Shown here: one piece after another, positions 7,111 to 14,566 of the stretch
Layout: each line of letters begins with the position of its first letter
Numbering within the stretch: the first letter of the stretch is position 1
Source: an uncultured Verrucomicrobiota bacterium
GTDB taxonomy: Bacteria > Verrucomicrobiota > Verrucomicrobiia > Opitutales > Opitutaceae
NCBI GenBank assembly: GCA_903919625.1
Contig: CAIXIZ010000429.1
Coordinates: 1-22,273 of the forward strand
DNA: 22,273 nucleotides
Reading direction: 5' to 3'
The notes under the pieces: model-generated
What the model saw: only the letters and a program-made list of their open reading frames with translations
Databases searched by the model: none
What the model was told of the DNA's origin: nothing
Translations under genes and position numbers: made by a program

Positions 7111-8661
7111 GTGAATCAACCCGTGACGGCCTCTCCCCCCACCCTTGAGCAGGACGCGCCTGGCAGGAAACGCCGGGCCTGGCGGCTGCTGGGTGCGATT
7201 GCCCTCGTGCGGCTGGCGTGGCTTTGGCTCGTGCCCCTCGACCTCGCCGGCGACGAGGCCTATTATTGGGATTGGGGCCGGCGGCCAGCCTGGGGCTATT
7301 TCAGCAAGCCGCCGATGATTGCGTGGCTGAACACGCTCACCGGCTGGCTCGGCGCCACCACGGCCCCGGCGGTCCGCGTGCCGGCGGTCCTGCTCGGCAC
7401 CCTTGGGCTGGCCATGCTCTGGCTGCTGGCGCGGCGGCTGTGGGGCGAACGCGCGGGGGTTTACGCCCTGGTGCTGGGCGCGCTCGCCCCGGGCGGTCTG
7501 GCGCTCAATTTTTTGCTGACGATCGACGCCCCCTTGCTCGCAGCCTGGGCGGTCGCCCTGTACGCGCTCTGGCGCGCGCTGGAGCCGGCTGCGCCGGGCC
7601 GCACCCGTTGGTGGCTGCTTTATGTGGTGGCGGCGGCCTTTGGCGTGCTGAGCAAGCAGATGATGCTGGTCTTTCCCCTGCTCGCGGCGGGTTTTGTCTT
7701 CACCAGCCCCCCGGATCGGGCTGGGCGGAGCCGCGTCGCGGCATATCTCTGGCTGGCCGCCCCTTGGCTGGCACTCATCCCGGTGCTCGCCTGGAACGCA
7801 CAGCATGGCTGGCCGACCCTGCACCATATGGCGCATCATTTTGAGGCCCCGGCGTGGACCGCTGGCCTCGCGCTGCGCTTTGCGGGGGAGTTCATCGCCG
7901 GCCAGGCCGGGCTGGCCGGACCGGTCGTGCTGGTGATGCTCCTGGCGGCGGCCTGGAACTGGCGGGTCGCCCGGGCGGACCGCCGGCAGTGGTTTGCCTG
8001 GATGTTCAGCGTGCCCCCGCTGGCGGTGGTGCTGGCTCTGAGCCTGCGGCAACGGGTGCAGCCGAACTGGCCGGCGGCGTTTTATCCTGGCGGCATGTTG
8101 CTCGTCACCGGCTGGCTGGCCACTGACTGGCCCAATCGCGCCCGGTGGTGGCGGGTGAGCTGGAAGAGCGGTGTCGTGCTGGCCGGGCTGGCGTATGGGG
8201 GCATCATATTAATCGGCCCTCTGGGACAGACGGGTGGCAAATTGGACCTGGCGGCCCGGCTGCGCGGGTGGGCAGAGTTTGGGCAAGCGGTGGGAACCAG
8301 GCTGGCCCAGGAAGAAAAAGCCGTTGGGGAGGTCGCGGTGGTTGTGGCCGGGCCGCGCCAGTGGGCCAGCGAGCTGGCGTTCTATCTGCCCGGCCAGCCG
8401 GAAGTCTGGCGTTGGACGCCGCCGGACGAACCCATTGACTCCCAGTACGCGCTCTGGCCCGGCCCGTTGGCGTCCCATCTTCATGGCCGCGCCCTGCTCG
8501 TGCTGCCGGCCGGGGATCCGCTGCCAGCGGAACTGGCCCGCAGTTTCACCGCGACGCGGTTGGTGGGGAAAAATGTGACGGTTCACCTCGGGGCAAACCG
8601 GGAGATCGCCGCAGACTGCTGGCTGGGCGAGGATATGCTCGGCTGGACGGAAGCCCGTTAA
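7111..8661 (+). CDS. Second GT83 / PMT-family membrane glycosyltransferase
   Basis: A 516-residue polytopic glycosyltransferase, if read from the GTG at 7111. It has a basic N-terminus, a first membrane helix near residues 24-43, and then the family hallmark LAGDEAYYWDWGRRP (Asp48-Glu49) and GYFSKPPMIAWL. Many hydrophobic segments follow (for example LLYVVAAAFGVLSKQMMLVF). The C-terminal 150 residues look soluble and end in ACWLGEDMLGWTEAR-like sequence. A GTG at 6982 would add 43 charged residues unlike the family, so 7111 is preferred; a GGTGGAG about 11 bases upstream is the closest thing to a Shine-Dalgarno site in the cluster. Its motif sequence differs clearly from the minus-strand GT83 (DRDEPR), so it is a diverged paralogue, presumably with another acceptor. 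The start is less certain than the identity. Confidence 0.87.
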   Translation: MNQPVTASPPTLEQDAPGRKRRAWRLLGAIALVRLAWLWLVPLDLAGDEAYYWDWGRRPAWGYFSKPPMIAWLNTLTGWLGATTAPAVRVPAVLLGTLGLAMLWLLARRLWGERAGVYALVLGALAPGGLALNFLLTIDAPLLAAWAVALYALWRALEPAAPGRTRWWLLYVVAAAFGVLSKQMMLVFPLLAAGFVFTSPPDRAGRSRVAAYLWLAAPWLALIPVLAWNAQHGWPTLHHMAHHFEAPAWTAGLALRFAGEFIAGQAGLAGPVVLVMLLAAAWNWRVARADRRQWFAWMFSVPPLAVVLALSLRQRVQPNWPAAFYPGGMLLVTGWLATDWPNRARWWRVSWKSGVVLAGLAYGGIILIGPLGQTGGKLDLAARLRGWAEFGQAVGTRLAQEEKAVGEVAVVVAGPRQWASELAFYLPGQPEVWRWTPPDEPIDSQYALWPGPLASHLHGRALLVLPAGDPLPAELARSFTATRLVGKNVTVHLGANREIAADCWLGEDMLGWTEAR

Positions 8662-8688
8662 CCTGCAAGCTGCCGCGCCAATCGCTTC

Positions 8689-9417
8689 ATGCCTGCAACC
8701 GGATCAGCCTCATCATCCAGCCCCACGCTGCGAACCTGCCTGGCCGAAATTGCCGGCGTGGTGGGGGCATGCGCGCTCATCACCCTCTGGCTGGTGCGGC
8801 ACGACATGGATCTGCGGCTGGCGCGGCTCTTTTATGACGCGGGCCGGGGCGGCTGGTTTTTGGGGCAGATGCAACCGTGGGACTGGCTGTACCATTACGG
8901 CAAGTGGGCGGCGTTTGCGCTGGCGGCGGCGGGGTTGCTGGCGCTGGGCGGGATGGCCTGGCGCAAAAACTGGCGCGGCTGGCGCGCGGCCGCTTTTCTC
9001 CCGCTGCTGCTGCTGCTCGGACCGGGGCTGGTGGCCAATCTCGCGGGCAAAAACGACTGGGGCCGGGCCCGACCGCGGCAGCTCGCGGAATTCGGCGGCA
9101 AAGAAAGCTACACGCCACCCTGGCAGCGCGGCATACCTGGGGAAGGCAGGTATTCGTTTCCCTCGGGTCATGCCTCCATGGGATTTTTTCTCATGGGACC
9201 GTTCTTTTTGCTGCGGCGCGGGCGGCGGCGCACGACCGCCTGGCTGGTTTTGTCCGGTGGTATCCTGGCCGGATTCGTGATGGGTTTTGCCCGGATCGTG
9301 CAGGGCGGCCATTTTTTGACGGACGTGATCTGGGCAGGTGCGGTGGTCTATGTCTGCGGACGGATGCTGGAGCAGGCGCTGTTGGCCACGGCGCGACTGC
9401 AGCCTGCCGCGGGTTAG
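8689..9417 (+). CDS. Second PAP2-family membrane phosphatase
   Basis: A 242-residue membrane phosphatase with complete PAP2 blocks: KNDWGRARP (Lys121, Arg128, Pro129), FPSGHAS (His161) and ARIVQGGHFLTD (Arg202, His208, Asp212). The KNDWGRARP form and the loop before PSGH resemble lipid A phosphatase-like PAP2 proteins more than the first copy does, but that is an impression from memory. Hydrophobic segments lie near residues 18-36, 72-90 and 102-119, with more after the catalytic blocks. It begins 27 bases after the second GT83 and ends with TAG, 58 bases before the epimerase. The order GT83-PAP2 mirrors PAP2-GT83 on the other arm. Confidence 0.87.
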   Translation: MPATGSASSSSPTLRTCLAEIAGVVGACALITLWLVRHDMDLRLARLFYDAGRGGWFLGQMQPWDWLYHYGKWAAFALAAAGLLALGGMAWRKNWRGWRAAAFLPLLLLLGPGLVANLAGKNDWGRARPRQLAEFGGKESYTPPWQRGIPGEGRYSFPSGHASMGFFLMGPFFLLRRGRRRTTAWLVLSGGILAGFVMGFARIVQGGHFLTDVIWAGAVVYVCGRMLEQALLATARLQPAAG

Positions 9418-9475
9418 TTCATCGCGAGTTTTGTTGTCATCCGCACGCTGATCGGTTGGATGCCGCGACCTCGTC

Positions 9476-10459
9476 ATGAAAGTCCTTGTCACCGGTGCCG
9501 CCGGCTTCGTCGGCTATCACCTTAGCAAACGTCTCGCCGAAACCGGGCGCTGTGAGGTGCTGGGCCTGGACAACCTCAATGACTATTACCCGGTCACGCT
9601 GAAGCACGCCCGGCTCGCGGAACTGGCGAAGCTGGAAAAATTCCGCTTTGTGCAGGCGGAGCTCGCCGACGCAGCGGCCGTCCTGGGCCTCATTGACGGC
9701 TTCCGGCCCGACTACGTCGCGCACCTCGGCGCCCAGGCAGGGGTGCGTTACAGCATCGAGCACCCCGCCGCCTATGTGCAGAGCAATATTTCCGGCTTTC
9801 TCAATGTCCTCGAGGCCTGCCGGGTCCGACCGCCCAAACATCTTGTGTTTGCCTCGTCCAGCAGCGTTTATGGCCTGGGGGCCAAGGTGCCGTTTTCGGA
9901 AGATCAGGCGGCCGACCGGCCGGTATCGTTTTACGGCGCCACCAAACGGGCCAACGAACTGATGGCGCACAGCTACGCCCATCTCCATGGGCTCAATCTT
10001 ACTGGCGTGAGATTTTTTACGGTTTATGGTCCCTGGGGACGGCCGGACATGACGCCGGTCATTTTTGCCAAGGCCATCTGCGAAGGCACCCCGCTCCAAC
10101 TGTTCAATGCCGGCAAAAACCGTCGCGATTTCACCCATGTGGACGACATCGTGGACGGCCTGCTCAAGCTGCTGCTCCACCCGCCCTCGGGCGGTCTGCC
10201 GGTGCCACCCTATCGGATCTTCAACCTTGGCCATCACCGTCCGGTCGAAATGCAGCTGTTTGTGGCGATGTTGGAGGCCGTGCTCGGCCGGAAGGCGCAG
10301 ATTGAGCTGCTCCCGCCGCAACCGGGTGACATGGTGGAAACCTGTGCCGACCTCACCCGGGTGCAGGCGGCGACCGGCTATGCTCCCCGCATCGCGCTGG
10401 AGGATGGGCTGAGGGGCTTTGCCGCCTGGTTTCGCAGCTATTACGGTTTCCCCCGATGA
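9476..10459 (+). CDS. NAD-dependent sugar epimerase, UDP-glucuronate 4-epimerase-like
   Basis: A 327-residue cytoplasmic short-chain dehydrogenase/reductase of the extended nucleotide-sugar epimerase type. It has the Rossmann motif TGAAGFVG (residues 6-13), the catalytic Ser in FASSSSVYG (about 129) and YGATK (Tyr153, Lys157). DNLNDYYPVTLKHARL, GVRYSIEHP and RFFTVYGPWGRPDM are the stretches I associate with UDP-glucuronate 4-epimerases, which interconvert UDP-glucuronate and UDP-galacturonate. UDP-glucose 4-epimerase or another UDP-sugar epimerase is the main alternative. Its stop overlaps the next start as ATGA. Supplying an acidic sugar to the GT2 and GT83 enzymes of the cluster is an inference. 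Confidence 0.85.
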   Translation: MKVLVTGAAGFVGYHLSKRLAETGRCEVLGLDNLNDYYPVTLKHARLAELAKLEKFRFVQAELADAAAVLGLIDGFRPDYVAHLGAQAGVRYSIEHPAAYVQSNISGFLNVLEACRVRPPKHLVFASSSSVYGLGAKVPFSEDQAADRPVSFYGATKRANELMAHSYAHLHGLNLTGVRFFTVYGPWGRPDMTPVIFAKAICEGTPLQLFNAGKNRRDFTHVDDIVDGLLKLLLHPPSGGLPVPPYRIFNLGHHRPVEMQLFVAMLEAVLGRKAQIELLPPQPGDMVETCADLTRVQAATGYAPRIALEDGLRGFAAWFRSYYGFPR

Positions 10460-10812
10460 AAACCATCCTGCTGCTCACCTGCTCAAACCTCTTCATGACC
10501 TTCGCCTGGTATGGCCAGCTCCGGCTGAAGTTTTTTGCCGGCCGGCCGCTGTGGGCCGTGATCCTGCTGTCCTGGGGCATCGCCCTGCTGGAGTATTGTT
10601 TCATGGTGCCGGCCAACCGCGCCGGGGCCGACCGGGGGTGGAGCGGCTACCAGCTCAAGCTCGCCCAGGAGGTGATCACGCTTGGGGTGTTTGTCGTCTT
10701 TGCCTGGCTGGTGCTCGGCGAGAAACTGCGGTGGAACTATGCGGTGAGTTTTGCCTTTGTCCTGCTGGCGGTCTGGTTTGCCACGGCCTTCCGGCCGGGG
10801 GCCGGGATATGA
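10456..10812 (+). CDS. DMT-family small membrane protein (DUF486-like)
   Basis: A 118-residue hydrophobic protein with about four membrane helices, matching the DUF486 small DMT-like family as I recall it. MKTILLLTCSNLFMTFAWYG, LLSWGIALLEYCFMVPANR, QLKLAQEVITLGVFVVFAWL and the ending SFAFVLLAVWFATAF are its core segments. Function in this family is not established. Its size and helix number resemble SMR-type proteins, including the ArnE/ArnF pair thought to flip undecaprenyl-phosphate-aminoarabinose, so a flippase role in this cluster is possible but unproven. The gene overlaps the epimerase by four bases, which ties it to that operon. Confidence 0.8.
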   Translation: MKTILLLTCSNLFMTFAWYGQLRLKFFAGRPLWAVILLSWGIALLEYCFMVPANRAGADRGWSGYQLKLAQEVITLGVFVVFAWLVLGEKLRWNYAVSFAFVLLAVWFATAFRPGAGI

Positions 10813-10872
10813 ATTTGCGTTGCGGCCGGAGGCGACCGGGCAGAGGCTGCTTTTAGTCCCTCGCCCGCCGCC

Positions 10873-11238
10873 ATGTTTCAAGTCACCTTTTCCGAACAAA
10901 GCATCCACGAGCTCAACCGCCTCGGGCAGCTCGCGCAGCTGGAGGCGATCGGGCCGATCAGCCGGCTGACGGCCGGCGATCTGGTGCAGCCGCGCGAGCC
11001 GCTGGGCAAATTTCACCGCGGCGGGCAGGAGCTTTACCGCCTGCGGAGCGGCGGCCACCGGTTTTATTTTGAGTCCCGGGAGGCTGGCACCTTGCATGTC
11101 GTCTGGATCCTGCACCAAAACTCGCTTGAGGACTTTTTGGTCCGCAACAAGCTGCCGGTCTCGGAGGCGCAGCTCGTCGAACAGCACTCCAAATTCTGGA
11201 AATACCTCGAATCGCTGACCCAGTCCAAAACGAAATAG
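10873..11238 (+). CDS. Solitary RelE/ParE-like small protein of unknown function
   Basis: A 121-residue protein with a short-toxin look. An opening strand and helix (MFQVTFSEQSIHELNRLGQL) are followed by a basic strand region (PLGKFHRGGQELYRLRSGGHRFYFE), a strand pair ending HVVWILHQN and a C-terminal helical tail. This order resembles the RelE/ParE fold, but I cannot confirm key catalytic residues. No antitoxin-like gene is adjacent: a DMT-protein gene lies 60 bases upstream and pssA 31 bases downstream, both on the same strand. It could instead be a housekeeping RNA-binding or structural protein. The start is ATG at 10873 and the stop TAG. The reading frame is well supported; the function is not. 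Confidence 0.65.
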   Translation: MFQVTFSEQSIHELNRLGQLAQLEAIGPISRLTAGDLVQPREPLGKFHRGGQELYRLRSGGHRFYFESREAGTLHVVWILHQNSLEDFLVRNKLPVSEAQLVEQHSKFWKYLESLTQSKTK

Positions 11239-11269
11239 CGCCACCCCGGGCACCCGGCAATCTTACACC

Positions 11270-12151
11270 ATGGACGAACCTATCCCGCCGAACCTGCGCG
11301 AGGACAATCCGGACAACCCTTACCGCGTCGCCCAGGCCAGCCGCATTTATTTCCTGCCGAACCTGATGACGGCGGGCAATTTGTTCTGCGGCTATCTTTC
11401 CATCATCTACTGCATTCAGGCGCGGCTGGCGGAAACCGCTGACGACGGCACCTACCTGAATGGCACCCGGGCGGATCATTACCGGTTTGCGGTCTATCTG
11501 ATCTTTGGGGCGGCCGCCTTTGACGCCTTGGATGGGCGGCTGGCGCGGATGGGGGGCCGGGAATCACTATTTGGTGCGGAATTTGATTCGCTGGCCGACG
11601 TGGTGTCCTTCGGCATCGCCCCGGCGCTGATGATGTTTTTTTTCATCCTGTCTCCGACCCAGGGCATCGAGCAGTTTCGGGAAATCGGCTGGTTTGTGGG
11701 CTTTGTCTATCTGCTCTGCGCCGCGATGCGGCTGGCCCGTTTCAATGTCATCACCAACCCGCTGCTCCATCGTGGCGCCAAGCAGTCAAGCAAGGATTTT
11801 GTCGGCCTGCCGGTGCCGGCGGCCGCGGCCACCGTGGCGGCCTTGGTCCTGTTTCTCCTCTATCTCGACGAGCAAAACCGCCGGCCCAGCCACTGGGCAC
11901 TTACGCTGCCTTTTCTCATGCTGCTGGTCGCGTTGCTGATGATGAGCACCGTGCGTTACCCCAGCGGCAAGCACATTGATTTGCAGACCAAAACCCGGGC
12001 GCACTATTTGGTGGTGCTGCTGGTGGCGGGTGGCCTGATCCTGTGGCTCAGGCAGGTCTCGCTCCTCCTCTTCTGCCTCGGGTATATTGCCTTTGGGCTG
12101 GTGCGCCATTTGCGGCGGCCGTCGCCACCGAGAACCGGTCCCCTGGCCTGA
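11270..12151 (+). CDS. pssA: CDP-diacylglycerol--serine O-phosphatidyltransferase
   Basis: A 293-residue membrane enzyme of the CDP-alcohol phosphatidyltransferase family. The signature D-G-x2-A-R-x8-G-x3-D-x3-D is perfect (Asp88, Gly89, Ala92, Arg93, Gly102, Asp106, Asp110), with a further Asp85. RIYFLPNLMTAGNLFCGYLSI precedes it, as in PssA type II enzymes. About six more hydrophobic stretches follow. The reaction joins CDP-diacylglycerol and serine to give phosphatidylserine, the precursor of phosphatidylethanolamine. A hydrophilic linker of about 20 residues inside the first third and a tail near RHLRRPSPP are not conserved features I recognise. A decarboxylase (psd) is not adjacent. A phosphatidylglycerophosphate synthase is the less likely alternative. 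Confidence 0.88.
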   Translation: MDEPIPPNLREDNPDNPYRVAQASRIYFLPNLMTAGNLFCGYLSIIYCIQARLAETADDGTYLNGTRADHYRFAVYLIFGAAAFDALDGRLARMGGRESLFGAEFDSLADVVSFGIAPALMMFFFILSPTQGIEQFREIGWFVGFVYLLCAAMRLARFNVITNPLLHRGAKQSSKDFVGLPVPAAAATVAALVLFLLYLDEQNRRPSHWALTLPFLMLLVALLMMSTVRYPSGKHIDLQTKTRAHYLVVLLVAGGLILWLRQVSLLLFCLGYIAFGLVRHLRRPSPPRTGPLA

Positions 12152-12391
12152 CCGGCATCCTGCGGGTATCCTGCCCATGCTTCGTGAACAACCGCCCGGG
12201 TGCGAATAAAGCCGGGGTTGCTCCTGCGCTTCCGCCAGGTTGTCCACGGGATTTCGCCGGACCGGGTGCGGGCAGCAGGCCGGAGTTACCGCGCTTATTC
12301 ACCGCCTATAGTGATATGGATACTTTTCCTTATTGAACTAAGCTTTATTTCCCACTTGTTAGTTTCCACGTTCCGCACGCATTCTTTCCCA
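12152..12391 (+). promoter_or_regulatory. dnaN leader with DnaA-box-like 9-mers and an AT-rich stretch
   Basis: A 240-base gap without a gene. It contains TTGTTCACG (minus strand, 12183-12191), TTGTCCACG (12240-12248) and TTATTCACC (12295-12303), which match the DnaA box TTATNCACA at 7, 7 and 8 of 9 positions. From about 12304 to the ATG the DNA becomes markedly AT-rich against its surroundings. TATAGT at 12307-12312 is a fair -10 box but lacks a good -35. The dnaN promoter must lie here; DnaA control is a suggestion. Confidence 0.4.
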
Positions 12392-13516
12392 ATGAAATTC
12401 AAAATCAACCGCGACCATTTCGCCAACGGCCTGGCCCAGGTGCTCAATGTGGTCGGCTCCAAGGCCACCATGCCCATCCTGAGCAATGTGCTGATCGAGG
12501 CGGGCAAGGATCATGTTACGCTCACGACGACCAATTTGGATTTGGGCATCCGGGTTAAAATCAAGGCGGAGGTAAAGGAGACCGGGGCCATCACGCTGCC
12601 GGTCAAACGGCTGGCCACGATCGTCCGCGAGCTGCCCAACCTGGATGTGGCGCTCGACACTTCGGCCACCCACCAGGCCAAGCTGTCATCCGGCGGTTCC
12701 ACGTTCAAAATCATGGGCATTGCGAAGGATGAATTCCCCCCGCTGCCCGATTTTGGCGAGGAGAAGGTGTTTACGCTGTCCCAGGAGGATTTGGCCACGA
12801 TGTTGCAAAACGTGGCCTATGCCCAGTCCACCGACGAGACCCGCTATATTCTTAACGGGGTCTACTTTAATTTTAAGGACGCCAAGCTGGCCCTGGTGGC
12901 GACCGATGGCCGCCGCCTCGCGCTGGTCTCGAAAGATTTGGAAGTGCCGGCCGCCAGCGCCGGGAGCATCATCCTCCCCGCCAAAACCGTGGCCGAGCTG
13001 ACCCGCCTGCTGGGCAAAGGGGACAGGCTCAAGGTTTCGTTCAACGACCGCAAAGCCTCGTTCCAAATCGCGACCGACAAGGACACCAGTGGCCTGGTGG
13101 ATCACGTTTATCTCTATTCGAAGGTCGTGGAAGGAAGCTATCCCAACTACCAGCAGGTCATTCCCAAGGAAACGCACCAGCGCATCAAGCTGGAGCGCGA
13201 ACTGTTGCAGCAATGTGTCCACCGGGCCGCGCTGGTCTGCTCGGAGAAGGCGAACTCGGTCAAGATCAAGCTCACGGGCAACCTGCTGGAGATCTTTGCC
13301 CAAAGCCCGGATTTCGGCGAGGCGCATGAATCCATGGCGGTCGCGTACAGCGGCCCGGAACTGCAAGTGGCGTTTAACCCCGCCTTCCTGCTCGACCCGC
13401 TCGGGGCCTTGACCAAGGACGAAGTGTTTTTGGAGCTGAAGGATGAGGTCAGCCCAGGGGTGTTCAAGACCCTGGAAAATTTTGTGTGCGTCATCATGCC
13501 CGTCCGGTTGAGCTAA
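12392..13516 (+). CDS. dnaN: DNA polymerase III beta subunit (sliding clamp)
   Basis: A 374-residue ring-forming processivity clamp that tethers DNA polymerase III to DNA. MKFKINRDHFANGLAQVLNVVGSKATMPILSNVLIE is the typical start, followed by YILNGVYF, LVATDGRRLA, the central KVVEGSYPNYQQVIP and the C-terminal VCVIMPVRL that closes the third clamp domain. Length fits the family. The ATG at 12392 is chosen because it gives exactly the family N-terminus; the frame stays open upstream to 12200 but that part is unlike the family and lies in the leader. Unlike the classic arrangement, dnaA is not immediately upstream, and recF is not downstream. No Shine-Dalgarno sequence is present before the start. 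Confidence 0.95.
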   Translation: MKFKINRDHFANGLAQVLNVVGSKATMPILSNVLIEAGKDHVTLTTTNLDLGIRVKIKAEVKETGAITLPVKRLATIVRELPNLDVALDTSATHQAKLSSGGSTFKIMGIAKDEFPPLPDFGEEKVFTLSQEDLATMLQNVAYAQSTDETRYILNGVYFNFKDAKLALVATDGRRLALVSKDLEVPAASAGSIILPAKTVAELTRLLGKGDRLKVSFNDRKASFQIATDKDTSGLVDHVYLYSKVVEGSYPNYQQVIPKETHQRIKLERELLQQCVHRAALVCSEKANSVKIKLTGNLLEIFAQSPDFGEAHESMAVAYSGPELQVAFNPAFLLDPLGALTKDEVFLELKDEVSPGVFKTLENFVCVIMPVRLS

Positions 13517-13529
13517 GGGTGGCCCGGCG

Positions 13530-13593
13530 GTCCATCCCAGCCGGCGCAGGCGCCGGCCGGCCGGGCATTGGGCCCGACGGGCCGGGGATGGAC
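13530..13593 (+). terminator. Branched hairpin downstream of dnaN, possible T-less terminator
   Basis: Nine-base arms GTCCATCCC (13530-13538) and GGGATGGAC (13585-13593) are perfectly complementary. They enclose two further hairpins: GCCGGCGC/GCGCCGGC (13540-13547 and 13550-13557, perfect 8 bp) and GGCCC/GGGCC near 13571-13583. The whole can fold as a three-way junction. No T-run follows, so it is not a textbook terminator. It starts 13 bases after the dnaN stop. Confidence 0.45.
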
Positions 13594-13669
13594 TCCGGCC
13601 TGCCACAAGCAAAATGGTCCACCCCCATCCCGGCTGGCTATTCTGACCTCCTCGCCTACATTCACTCCA

Positions 13670-14554
13670 ATGGAGATAGATCCCACTGAACTCTTGCTCG
13701 CGGCACTGCTGCTGACGTTGCTCCTCAGCACCGTCCGTCCGGCCTTTATTTCGCCGGCGCGCGCGATCCTGTTGCGCTGGTTAAGGTGGCTGACGTTTGC
13801 GTTTGGCGCGGCCGGACTGAGCCACGACCTGGAGTGGATTGACCGGCCGTATTGGACGCTGGTGCCGGTCTTTTTCCTGCTCTGGCTGCTGGCCGAGACG
13901 CTCTACAACTGGCTGGCGATCGAGGCGCTCAGCCTCAGCACCTTGCCGTTGTTTCCCCGCTTTGCCGTGAACCAGTCGGGGGAGGAATGGCCCACGCACC
14001 CGCGCCTGCTGCGTTTGCGGGACTGGCTGCGAACCCAAGGGTTCCGGCCCGTGCAGGCGCTGCAGTCCGAAGTCGGCCCCGGCCTCAAGCTGCGGGTTTC
14101 CTTCTATCAGGACGCGACGGCGACGCAGCGGCTGCAGGTGCTCTTTCTGCCCCAGCCGGGCGGGGCGCTTTCGGTCTGCTACTCGGTTGCCACGCAGACG
14201 GCCTCCGGGCGCCGTTTCGTGACGGACAATCTGTGCGTCCCGTTTGGCGGATTCTATCCGGAGAACTGGCTTGTGGAGCGCCGACCCTGGCGGCGGGCGC
14301 TGCCGTGGCTCCTGGCGTGCCACCGGGCGCGGCTGGCGGCCGCGGGTGAGACGGTGGTTCCATGGGCCGATGACCCGCTTACTGATCTCAATGCGCAGCA
14401 ACGTGAACTGGAGCGGGTCAACACCGAGCTGGGCTTCCTGTTTCCGCCCGGACAACGCGAGGAGCACGGCAAGATCACCCATGCCGGCCGGTATCGCGTC
14501 TGGAAAGAATACTGGCTGCTCAACTATCTTGGCCGTAGCGCGCGGTATGAATGA
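13670..14554 (+). CDS. Membrane-anchored protein of unknown function
   Basis: I do not recognise this 294-residue protein. The N-terminus has three hydrophobic segments (about residues 6-20, LLAALLLTLLL; 30-46, LTFAFGAAG; and 55-75, YWTLVPVFFLLWLLAETLYNWL). The remaining 210 residues are soluble, rich in Trp and Arg, with FRPVQALQSEVGPGLKLRVSF, a Ser/Thr-rich strand region and a final helical part ending RYRVWKEYWLLNYLGRSARYE. The ATG at 13670 is preferred because the upstream in-frame stretch is the hairpin-rich dnaN trailer. The stop is 12 bases from the convergent nadB stop. GC content and codon use look like those of the neighbours, so it is probably a resident gene. Function cannot be inferred from context. 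Confidence 0.7.
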   Translation: MEIDPTELLLAALLLTLLLSTVRPAFISPARAILLRWLRWLTFAFGAAGLSHDLEWIDRPYWTLVPVFFLLWLLAETLYNWLAIEALSLSTLPLFPRFAVNQSGEEWPTHPRLLRLRDWLRTQGFRPVQALQSEVGPGLKLRVSFYQDATATQRLQVLFLPQPGGALSVCYSVATQTASGRRFVTDNLCVPFGGFYPENWLVERRPWRRALPWLLACHRARLAAAGETVVPWADDPLTDLNAQQRELERVNTELGFLFPPGQREEHGKITHAGRYRVWKEYWLLNYLGRSARYE

Positions 14555-14566
14555 GCGGGGACAGAT

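Noticed and set aside
12200..12391. Upstream in-frame extension of dnaN
   Set aside because: It does not resemble any clamp N-terminus and falls in the AT-rich leader; the ATG at 12392 matches the family start.
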